From CAZOEL01 sp964578835 (GTDB lineage: Bacteria; Desulfobacterota; Syntrophobacteria; Syntrophobacterales; Syntrophobacteraceae): a stretch of 16,328 nt of DNA. Shown piece after piece: positions 6,580-13,385 of this stretch. The DNA lies in contig CAZOEL010000112.1 in NCBI GenBank assembly GCA_964578835.1, positions 1-16,328 of the forward strand. Direction: 5' to 3'. The notes under the pieces were generated by a model. The model saw only the letters and a list, made by a program, of their open reading frames with translations. It did not search any database and had not been told where the DNA came from. The position numbers and the translations under genes are program-made. Positions within the stretch are counted from its first letter, which is position 1. Each line of letters starts with the position of its first letter.

Positions 6580-7746
6580 TCAGGGGGTTATGCAGGCTTC
6601 AATCAAAGAAAACCATCCCCGCAGATCGGTAAACCATCTGGTTATGGAAAACCCCGCGCTGCGCAGCAGCGCGCTTGCGCTCCCGCGGCTGAACTTTCGG
6701 CTTATCTCGGTTCGGATGGTCTCGCCCTTGTCAATGGGCACGAACAGCTTCAAGTCCTCTATGAAGACCATGATCGGGCGTCCGGCGCGAAGGCGCATCT
6801 CTATTTGCTCTTTTTCTTCGTTGAAGAATGCAAGATGTTCGAAATCCTCGGGATTGAAATCGGCGCGCGTCTCCCGGTTTACGTTTGTAAGGATATTGAG
6901 GTTGAATGCTTCGGTCAATCCCTGGCTGTCGTTGTAGGCCGCCTCCATTATCTCTACGGGCTTCAGCATATCCAGGCCAATAAGGAGACGGTCATCCGGG
7001 CTCATGATGCCGGCTATGTTTGAAAGAAAGCTCACCGACTCCTCTTCGGAAAAGTTGCCGATCGTGCTCCCAAGGAAGGCCACAAGCTTTCTGGATCGGG
7101 GCAAAAGGTCGAGGCGCCTTGTAAAATCGGCCGCGATCCCAAGGATGTCGAGATCCCCGTAGGTTCTGGAAAGGCTTTGGACTGCCTCATCGAGTGCGCT
7201 CTCGCTTATATCGACCGGAATGTATCGGATACGCTCGAGAGTTGAAGACGATACGGAATCGAGGAGAATTCCGATTTTTCTCGTCGATCCGCTGCCAAGC
7301 TCAACAAGATCTCCTCCTTCTCTCGAAAAAAAGCTCATGATATGGCCGGCGTAACGGCCGAGGATGGCTAGCTCCATCCTCGTGAGGTAGTACTCGGGCG
7401 TATCGCAAATCCTCTCAAAGAGCATAGAGCCGCGGGCATCATAGAAGTATTTGGACGGGATGGACTTCGGTTGCTTCAATAACCCGAATAGAATATCCCA
7501 TACCGCCTCAATTCGCAGGTCGGCTTCCGGGTTGCGCGATATACTGTCGAGCTCGACTCGATGCTTTTGGACTGCCATTGCTGGATATCTATTACCGGCT
7601 GTCCGGCTTGCCTCTTCACGCGGCATTGCTTCGTTCCCTGAAAGAACCCGTTGAAAGAGATTTGCCACTTTCTTCTCAGATTTCATTTCGGCTGCGCTCG
7701 CTGACTCAAAAGATACGCCCTCGCGGGTATGCCTCGTTTCATCCAA
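6580..7746 (-). CDS. egtD: EgtD-type L-histidine N-alpha-methyltransferase
   Basis: EgtD transfers three methyl groups from S-adenosylmethionine to histidine, giving hercynine, the substrate of EgtB. With the longest frame numbered from the TTG at 7746 (388 residues), the following are visible: KYFYDARGSMLFERI (about 99-113), PEYYLTR, the SAM-binding VELGSGSTRK (148-157), FLGSTIGNFSEEE (224-236, with the hercynine-contacting Asn at 231), NVNRETRADF, the QIEMRLRA segment, and TEISRKF with the substrate Glu347 and Ser349. The family is usually about 320 residues, so the first 50-60 residues are extra. ATG codons at 7686, 7626 (weak AGGGA upstream) and 7578 are alternative starts. The 7578 start gives 332 residues and best fits the family; the TTG has GGAG only three bases away. 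It is convergent with egtB, so the two are not one transcript. Confidence 0.92.
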   Translation of the reverse strand: MDETRHTREGVSFESASAAEMKSEKKVANLFQRVLSGNEAMPREEASRTAGNRYPAMAVQKHRVELDSISRNPEADLRIEAVWDILFGLLKQPKSIPSKYFYDARGSMLFERICDTPEYYLTRMELAILGRYAGHIMSFFSREGGDLVELGSGSTRKIGILLDSVSSSTLERIRYIPVDISESALDEAVQSLSRTYGDLDILGIAADFTRRLDLLPRSRKLVAFLGSTIGNFSEEESVSFLSNIAGIMSPDDRLLIGLDMLKPVEIMEAAYNDSQGLTEAFNLNILTNVNRETRADFNPEDFEHLAFFNEEKEQIEMRLRAGRPIMVFIEDLKLFVPIDKGETIRTEISRKFSRGSASALLRSAGFSITRWFTDLRGWFSLIEACITP

Positions 7747-8123
7747 AATCTCCGGATCAATTGTCTATGCATTTTAAAGCCTGCAGAATGAAACAAGATT
7801 TGCTGGATGATGATACCAGCTAAAAGGCGCCATGATTACACGGTAGTCACGAAGAATTGTCTTTGCAACAGCCTTGAAGCCATCCCGTAGAGGCATTTGT
7901 GGGGATCTTGCGCATCCGATGGCAACGGTGAAGAACATCACGGCAGGAGCCGGTCCGATCCCGGCTTCCACACGCATGACCCTCGACAAGCCTCTTCTCC
8001 TGTACAATTCTTTCTGATACTCTATTTGTCTGAAATCATAAGAACGGATATGGAAGACAGTGGAACGGTCGGTGCGGAACAGGATGACGATCGGGCTCCG
8101 CCCGGCAGGAGAGAGAACATTCA
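7747..8123. other. Divergent intergenic region between egtD and the thioesterase gene
   Basis: These 377 bases should carry promoters in both directions. I find no convincing promoter pair, operator or stem-loop. A minus-strand frame runs through the stretch to a stop at 7774. From an ATG at 7977 it would give 67 residues with a hydrophobic stretch ending VAIGC, loosely like a lipoprotein signal. The codons and the missing positive N-terminus do not argue strongly for a gene. Confidence 0.4.
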
Positions 8124-8579
8124 ATGGATAGCAATGCTCAAGATAAGGCGCCTGAGGTTTGGCATAAGACCAGGATGCGGATTCCACTCTTTGAGGTAGA
8201 TATCGGCCACGCCGTATATCATGGTAATTACTATCATCTTTTCGAACTGGCGAGGGAGGATTTTCTTCGTGAGCTGGGTTATTCGTATCGACAGCTCATG
8301 GATCGGCAGTTGCACCTCACGATTGTGGAGGCTTCATGCAACTACAGGAAATCCCTCCGCTACGACGATCTCATCGAGATCCATACGGGAATTCTGTGGT
8401 GGCGCACGCGGAGCCTTGCATTCTCTCAGATCATTTACCGCTGTGAGGAAGAGGAGAATCCGGTGATTTGCACCAAGGCCACTCTCAACATGGTTTGTGT
8501 GGATTTTTCCGGGCAACCGACAGTCCTCCCGGTTGACTTTGTGGATCTCCTCAGGGGCTGGACGGGGAATGGGGGATGA
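8124..8579 (+). CDS. Hotdog-fold acyl-CoA thioesterase (YbgC/4HBT type)
   Basis: The 151-residue cytoplasmic protein should hydrolyse acyl-CoA or acyl-ACP thioesters. It has the 4-hydroxybenzoyl-CoA thioesterase signature: the catalytic Asp (D26) in FEVDIGHAVYHGNYYHLFE, with the conserved VYH-x-NY segment and the following helix ELAREDFLRELG. Downstream are the usual strands SCNYRKSLRYDDLIEIHTG and the VCVD near the end, at the same spacing as in E. coli YbgC. The length fits (YbgC-type proteins are about 130-150). The start is supported by AGGAGAG at 8108-8114, nine bases before the ATG. Its substrate cannot be told from sequence, and no Tol-Pal genes are nearby, so I leave the gene symbol empty. 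Confidence 0.88.
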   Translation: MDSNAQDKAPEVWHKTRMRIPLFEVDIGHAVYHGNYYHLFELAREDFLRELGYSYRQLMDRQLHLTIVEASCNYRKSLRYDDLIEIHTGILWWRTRSLAFSQIIYRCEEEENPVICTKATLNMVCVDFSGQPTVLPVDFVDLLRGWTGNGG

Positions 8580-8898
8580 GAGACGGCGTTCTTTATCGGA
8601 GGAATGTCGAACAATGGAGGGCCAGCCGGAGCCTATCGAGGACGGCCGGAGATCGCGCCTCCCACAAGACTGATCAAACAATACTGTAAAGGCCATGAGC
8701 AACGTGAAACAAAGAGACAAGGCGTTGCAATAAACAAATAAGTTGCATATCATGAGGTTGATGCAGATCTAAATCAGATGGAACTTCCGATGAGAATTTT
8801 CTTATTTTTGATGGATGCAAGGACTGCCCGTATCATTGTGGCTTCACGAGCTATGAGTGGATGGTCCGGGAATCAACTTTTGCGCAAGGAGAAACCAA
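8580..8898. other. Intergenic region upstream of the Bax inhibitor-1 gene
   Basis: These 319 bases contain no supported gene. A GC-rich patch at about 8612-8646, with two CCGG-centred half-repeats, follows the thioesterase stop but lacks a T-run, so I do not call a terminator. The later part is AT-rich and probably contains the promoter of the next gene. Confidence 0.4.
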
Positions 8899-9591
8899 AT
8901 GGATAGAAGGCTATACTACCAGGAAGAGGCGGCAGCGCGTTCATACATAATGAGAGCTGTCTACAACTGGATGTTCCTTGGGCTTGCTACGACGGCCATT
9001 GTGTCGCTTTTTACGGCCTCGAGCGAAGCGATTCTGACGCTCATATTTTCTAATCAGCTGGTTTTCTTTGGGCTCATCATTGCTGAGCTTGGACTGGTGG
9101 TGGCTCTGAGCGCAGCGATCAATCGGCTCAAAGCTTCAACCGCGGGACTTATGTTCTTTGTCTATTCAGCGTTGAACGGATTGACCCTTTCCGTCATATT
9201 CCTTGCATACACCAAAGCTTCGATTGCCAGCACTTTTTTTGTTACTTCTGGCGTTTTCGGAGCCATGAGCATTTACGGGTACACGACAAAGAAAGACCTG
9301 ACCAGTTGGGGTAGCTTTCTCTTCATGGGGCTTATAGGCATAATTCTGGCATCCCTTGTGAACATCTTCCTCCACAGCGAAACCATCTACTGGGTTGTAA
9401 CTTATTGTGGCGTCATAGTCTTCGTTGGATTGACCGCCTATGACACTCAGAAGATCAAAGAGATGGCGGCGCACGGGATGCATGACGAACAGACGCAGAG
9501 GAAGACCGCCATTATAGGAGCGCTGCAGCTATATCTCGATTTCATAAACCTCTTTCTGCTCCTGCTCAGAATATTTGGCCGGAGGAGATAA
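8899..9591 (+). CDS. Bax inhibitor-1 family membrane protein (YccA/YetJ-like)
   Basis: This is an inner-membrane protein of about 230 residues with seven predicted hydrophobic segments after a short cytoplasmic N-terminus that starts MDRRLYYQEE. Bacterial members include E. coli YccA and YbhL and B. subtilis YetJ; YetJ is a pH-sensitive calcium leak. Family marks are visible: NGLTLSVIF, the GAMSIYGYTTKKDLT loop, GLTAYDTQKIKEM, and a final LYLDFINLFLLLLRIFG helix. The Asp residues of AYDTQ and LYLDF correspond to the di-aspartyl pH sensor of YetJ. The frame is open from 8857, but the ATG at 8899 has AGGAG at 8887-8891 and matches family N-termini, so it is chosen. It stands alone on the plus strand, convergent with the GGDEF-EAL gene 103 bases away. 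Confidence 0.9.
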   Translation: MDRRLYYQEEAAARSYIMRAVYNWMFLGLATTAIVSLFTASSEAILTLIFSNQLVFFGLIIAELGLVVALSAAINRLKASTAGLMFFVYSALNGLTLSVIFLAYTKASIASTFFVTSGVFGAMSIYGYTTKKDLTSWGSFLFMGLIGIILASLVNIFLHSETIYWVVTYCGVIVFVGLTAYDTQKIKEMAAHGMHDEQTQRKTAIIGALQLYLDFINLFLLLLRIFGRRR

Positions 9592-9657
9592 GCATTCTAA
9601 CCGCGTGTCGAGGACTATCGAGACAGCTGCCGCCTTGTCGGGGCGAAGCTCAATGAC

Positions 9658-9683
9658 GCCGGTTCGGGACGCGCGAAGCCGGC
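9658..9683. terminator. GC-rich hairpin between convergent genes, possible bidirectional terminator
   Basis: GCCGGTTCG (9658-9666) can pair with CGAAgCCGGC (9674-9683), with one bulged G and a seven-base loop. It lies between the ends of the Bax inhibitor-1 gene and the convergent GGDEF-EAL gene. No T-run follows on either strand, so a role as an intrinsic terminator is uncertain. Confidence 0.3.
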
Positions 9684-9693
9684 AGAAGAAGGC

Positions 9694-11655
9694 TCATACG
9701 CAATATGACAGGGTCGAGTCGGTGTGCGGGGAAGTTCTTGTCCGGCGGAGCCAATTGCAAAATTCATCGGCAGGAAGCGGAGGGCTGATCAGATAGCCCT
9801 GCATCATGTCACATCCCAACAAAGATAAGCGCTCCATAGTCTCACTTTCTTCCACTCCTTCAGCAACAACGCTGAGTCCAAGACTATGCGCCAGGTCGAC
9901 TATGGAGCCAACGATTTTGGCGTCTCGCTCGTCCTCATGAATATTTATAACAAAAGATCGATCGATTTTGATGCTTTGGACGAGCAGCCGCTTGAGATAA
10001 GCAAGAGAAGAGTAACCGGTGCCAAAATCGTCTATGGCAAGCTTAATTCCCATTCGGTTCAAGCTCTCGATCACTTTGAGGCTGCGATTGGGATTGTTCA
10101 TGATGGCGCTTTCAGTGATTTCAAGCTCCAGATGGCTCGAAGGCACTTCGAATTCTTCGAGCATAACCTCGATATTGCCAGGTAAGTCCAGCTCCTGCAG
10201 GTTCATCGCGGAAAGGTTCACGGCCACCGGGATGTCCAATCCCGCATCGAGCCAGAGCCGCTCTTGATGCAGAGCCATTCGAAGGACTTTCATTGTAAGG
10301 GGCTTGATCAATCCTCCCTGCTCCACGAGTGGTATGAACTCATTTGGAGGAATGAAACCCTCGGTAGGATGCCTCCAGCGCAGGAGTCCCTCCACACCAC
10401 AAATCCTCCCGGTCGCGATGTCTAGCTTGGGCTGGTAATGCAGGCTAAGAGCATCGCTATCCATCGCTCGACGCAACTCTCCCATAAGCCTGAGCTTTGC
10501 GACGCCGCCATCTCCAAGAGCAGTATCATAAACAGCATATCCGCTTTTCGATCGTTTGGCCGAGTACATGGCCATATCGGCCTTCCTGAACAAGGTTTCC
10601 TTATCCTTGCCATGAAGCGGAAAGAGTGCGATGCCAATACTCGCATCCACATCGACCAGGCACTTCTCCAGGTGAAAAGGCGCTTCGATGCAGCCGTGAA
10701 TCCTCTGGGCTGCATCCACAGCGTTCGCCTCCTCCCTGATCTCCGAGAGAAGCACTGCAAATTCGTCTCCCCCCAACCGCGCAACCGTATCCGAGGTGCG
10801 AACCGTATTCCGCAGCCTGCCCGCGAACTCGATCAGGAGCTTATCTCCCGCATGGTGCCCGAGGGTATCATTTATATCCTTGAACCTGTCGAGATCCATT
10901 AGAAGAAGCGCCATCTTTTTGGGTCTGCGCTCTGAGGCGCGGATCTCGTAGTCGATGCGATCGCAGATGAGGCTTCTATTGGGCAGACTGGTGAGCGGAT
11001 CGTGGAGAGCAAGGTGCTCGAGTTGCCTGGTTCGTTCCTTTACCTTTGCCTCAAGATCCTTATTAATATCGTTGATTACCTTGTAGAGCTGAGAGCTTTC
11101 AAGGAGATTGGCTGTGTTGAGCAGGATAATTGTCATAAGCGCGAGGGAGACGTCCGGTATTTCAACCTCCGAATGATCAATCAGTCCAATGAACATGCCC
11201 AGGATCTTTGAATTGGTGGAGATGACATGGAGCATCAGCTGGTCTCTGAAATCTTTGGATAAAACAATGACCGGCCGGTTCTCTCTCAAGGCCCACCCGA
11301 ACGTCCCCAAATCGATCAGAACTTCCATTTCTTCCTGCAAAAGGTCGCCCATATGCGCAGGCTCGCTGTGAGCGAGACGAAACTCAGGGTCCTCCTCTCC
11401 CGCAAGAAAGAACGCATGAGCCCGAAATGGAATCAGATGCTGCATGCGCATCCCGGCGTCGTCAAGGATTTCGGCAGGGTTCTTAAGCCTGTTGATATTC
11501 GGCTGAAAATCGGCAAGAGAGGTGGCTATATCCAGAGCCTCTATTGCAAAGCGATTGACATCCTCAAGGTGGCGGATGCGATCCTCGAGCTCCTTAATGC
11601 GCTTTTCCCGACCATCTGCGCTATCTGTCGACAAGGAACAACTTGATGATTTCAT
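9694..11655 (-). CDS. Cytoplasmic GGDEF-EAL protein (c-di-GMP synthesis and breakdown)
   Basis: A soluble bifunctional signalling protein of about 653 residues. Counting from the ATG at 11655: a short coiled coil (about 15-35), a GAF-like sensor region (about 40-200, no membrane segment), a linking coiled coil (about 188-215), the GGDEF domain (about 216-380) and the EAL domain (about 393-640). The GGDEF motif is intact (295-299), and the inhibitory RxxD site (RTSD, 286-289) sits exactly five residues before it. In the EAL domain the signature is EGL (422-424) with the catalytic Glu kept. NLSAMNL, LEITES, IDDFGTGYSSL, KIDRSF and AEGVE are all present, so both activities look possible. The frame is open to 11727, but the ATG at 11655 leaves only a 35-base overlap with the upstream HDOD gene and is preferred. 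Translation is probably coupled to that gene. Confidence 0.9.
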   Translation of the reverse strand: MKSSSCSLSTDSADGREKRIKELEDRIRHLEDVNRFAIEALDIATSLADFQPNINRLKNPAEILDDAGMRMQHLIPFRAHAFFLAGEEDPEFRLAHSEPAHMGDLLQEEMEVLIDLGTFGWALRENRPVIVLSKDFRDQLMLHVISTNSKILGMFIGLIDHSEVEIPDVSLALMTIILLNTANLLESSQLYKVINDINKDLEAKVKERTRQLEHLALHDPLTSLPNRSLICDRIDYEIRASERRPKKMALLLMDLDRFKDINDTLGHHAGDKLLIEFAGRLRNTVRTSDTVARLGGDEFAVLLSEIREEANAVDAAQRIHGCIEAPFHLEKCLVDVDASIGIALFPLHGKDKETLFRKADMAMYSAKRSKSGYAVYDTALGDGGVAKLRLMGELRRAMDSDALSLHYQPKLDIATGRICGVEGLLRWRHPTEGFIPPNEFIPLVEQGGLIKPLTMKVLRMALHQERLWLDAGLDIPVAVNLSAMNLQELDLPGNIEVMLEEFEVPSSHLELEITESAIMNNPNRSLKVIESLNRMGIKLAIDDFGTGYSSLAYLKRLLVQSIKIDRSFVINIHEDERDAKIVGSIVDLAHSLGLSVVAEGVEESETMERLSLLGCDMMQGYLISPPLPADEFCNWLRRTRTSPHTDSTLSYCV

Positions 11656-12880
11656 TGATTTGATTATCCAATTGGGTGATGGTCGGTCCAAGAATGCTTG
11701 TCGGCATCCCAAGCGTCTCCCATGCATGATGGCTCAGCAGCGGCACGAGGCGCTCACCGCTCGTTCCAACTTCCAGGGCGTTGGCTAACACATCTGCAAT
11801 GTGGACAATGGCTGAATCCATGGGCTGCTTGGAAGCCATGGGGTTGTGATGATAGCGAACCATACTCTCCAAGGTCAGAGGCAATTTCCACTTCTTAAGC
11901 AACGAAGTTCCTATGGACTGATGGGTAAAGCCTATAACCTCCCGCTCCGCCTCCTGAAGCGAAGAATCGGACTTGGATGCTCGCAGCAAGGCTTCTTTTG
12001 CATGCTTGGGAAGGTAGCCATAAACGATCATGCGCCCTATGTCATGGAGCAATCCCCCTACGAAGAGGCGCTCATTGTTGGATATGTTCTTGTATTTGGC
12101 GAGGACTCTGGAAATGATGCCGCATGCGATGCTGTGCTTCCAGAATGATTGAAGATCAATGAGATCCTTGGGGATGTCTTTGAAAACATTAATCATTGTC
12201 ACGCCCAGAGCAAGAGTGCTCAGCTGCTTGGTTCCGACAATGGTCACAGCTCTCGAGAGCGAATCAATCTTCGAAGGATACCCGTAAAAAGAGCTGTTGA
12301 CAAGCCTGAGCAGACAAGTCGCAAGCCCGGCATCCTTTCCAATCACATTGGCAATGGAATGGGTCGAGCTGTTGGGGTTGTTTATGATGTCTTGGATTTG
12401 CAGGAATATGGTGGGCAAAGATGGGAGCTTTATGCCGTCTCGAAGCAATTCATCGGAATTGACATGAGGGAGCCTCTCGACCCGGCTTTCCACCTCGAGC
12501 TTCGTGTGAGCGGCGTTTGAAAGATCATCCGTCGCCTTTATTTTCCCCTGAGATATTCTCCTGATCCTTCTGAGAATGCATAAGCGGTATAGCTCGTTGA
12601 CTCCTGGATAGTTCAAGTCCACAAGCCGAAAGCGCTCTTTCGTGTACCTTTTAGCCTCATGGACAATTTGTGGATCGAAAACTACCGTAGCGTCCGCCTC
12701 CACATCTTGAGCGGAAATCCCCTCCACTTCGGCATCCATGACGCCCCACATCTTGAGAATGCGGAAATGTTTCTCGCTAAGCTCTGCCCCCTTACCAAGG
12801 AGAGTACGTCCATTGGCATCAATCAAATCCTCGCCGAGTATCATTCCGGGCTTCAGTTGATCAATGCTCAATCGCCCCAT
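11621..12880 (-). CDS. HDOD-domain signalling protein
   Basis: HDOD proteins are HD-superfamily signalling proteins without a proven enzyme activity in most cases. They are often tied to c-di-GMP, chemotaxis or stress responses. This one has 419 residues from the ATG at 12880. An N-terminal region (about 1-55, LSIDQLKPGMILGEDL...) is of the type also seen ahead of HD-GYP domains. A charged linker follows, and then the HDOD domain (about 150-350): LPSLPTIFLQIQDIINNP, GKDAGLATCLLRLVNSSFYG, AVTIVG, GGLLHDIGRM with H279-D280, and YHHNP near 344-346. The frame is open to 12910, but the 12880 ATG has GGAG five bases upstream while the outer one has none. It overlaps the GGDEF-EAL gene by 35 bases, so the two form one transcript and probably one pathway. 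Confidence 0.88.
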   Translation of the reverse strand: MGRLSIDQLKPGMILGEDLIDANGRTLLGKGAELSEKHFRILKMWGVMDAEVEGISAQDVEADATVVFDPQIVHEAKRYTKERFRLVDLNYPGVNELYRLCILRRIRRISQGKIKATDDLSNAAHTKLEVESRVERLPHVNSDELLRDGIKLPSLPTIFLQIQDIINNPNSSTHSIANVIGKDAGLATCLLRLVNSSFYGYPSKIDSLSRAVTIVGTKQLSTLALGVTMINVFKDIPKDLIDLQSFWKHSIACGIISRVLAKYKNISNNERLFVGGLLHDIGRMIVYGYLPKHAKEALLRASKSDSSLQEAEREVIGFTHQSIGTSLLKKWKLPLTLESMVRYHHNPMASKQPMDSAIVHIADVLANALEVGTSGERLVPLLSHHAWETLGMPTSILGPTITQLDNQINEIIKLFLVDR

Positions 12881-13000
12881 GGAGTCTCCATTCCTAGCCG
12901 TCTTCACCATTGGAGCATCATTAGCATGAAGGCCACGTGGTCCAAATGGTGGGAAAAAAGGTTAACTGAAAAACCACACCCAAAACATTTCTGAAGCCGT

Positions 13001-13025
13001 CTCGTCTGCCACATTGGGAGACGAG
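13001..13025. repeat. Imperfect inverted repeat upstream of the HDOD gene
   Basis: CTCGTCTGCC (13001-13010) pairs with GGGAGACGAG (13016-13025) around a five-base loop, with a single G-G mismatch. It lies about 120 bases before the HDOD start on the minus strand. No T-run follows on either side. It could be an RNA hairpin in the leader or an operator. Confidence 0.4.
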
Positions 13026-13151
13026 CAGAAAATCAATAGGAGCCCGCCTGCCAAGCGCGGATAAGCTCCATAGGGCCAAGGCGATCATTGCGGCAATGGT
13101 TGCCACGCACCTCTAACGCCATCTATCGGACCGTTGAAGTGAGCGCTTTAA

Positions 13152-13180
13152 TAAAAAATACCCACTGCAAAAGTGGGTAT
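13152..13180 (-). terminator. Rho-independent terminator, probably for perR-katG
   Basis: ATACCCACT (13158-13166) and AGTGGGTAT (13172-13180) form a perfect nine-base-pair stem with a five-base loop. Read on the minus strand, the stem is followed by TTTTTTATT, the classic intrinsic terminator layout. It lies about 205 bases beyond the katG stop on the same strand, with no gene between. Confidence 0.7.
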
Positions 13181-13258
13181 ATAGGGACAGGGACCGCAAA
13201 AGAAGGAAACTTTGGAAGTCGCCAGGCGCCCGAGCACATATTTTCGAACACTCCTGGG

Positions 13259-13287
13259 TCATTCCGGCTGTCTTCAAGCCGGAATGA
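13259..13287. repeat. REP-like palindrome
   Basis: TCATTCCGGC (13259-13268) and GCCGGAATGA (13278-13287) are perfect ten-base inverted repeats around a nine-base spacer. The ATTCC...GGAAT form resembles the short dispersed intergenic palindromes common in proteobacterial genomes. It lies between the katG stop and the terminator. Whether it is repeated elsewhere in the genome cannot be judged from one window. Confidence 0.55.
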
Positions 13288-13385
13288 CGTTGAGGCTGAG
13301 ACCCTGGATATTGAAGCATAACAGCGTTTGGCTGACGGTCTTTTCGCAGCCCTGTCAGAAGCCCTCGAAGACGTTCAGGCTTCCA

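Larger units (their letters stand above)
12881..13385. other. Intergenic region with hairpins between HDOD and katG
   Basis: About 500 bases without a supported gene. It holds the leader of the HDOD gene, an imperfect 10-bp GC-rich hairpin at 13001-13025, a minus-strand terminator at 13152-13180 and a REP-like palindrome at 13259-13287. Short frames here lack ribosome sites and family resemblance. Confidence 0.5.

Noticed and set aside
6214..7023. A 269-codon plus-strand frame bridging the ends of egtB and egtD
   Set aside because: It overlaps two well-supported genes in other frames and reads as low-complexity, arginine-rich sequence.
12921..13106. A 61-codon minus-strand frame with a hydrophobic N-terminus upstream of the HDOD gene
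   Set aside because: No ribosome binding site, it spans the hairpin at 13001-13025, and it has no family resemblance.
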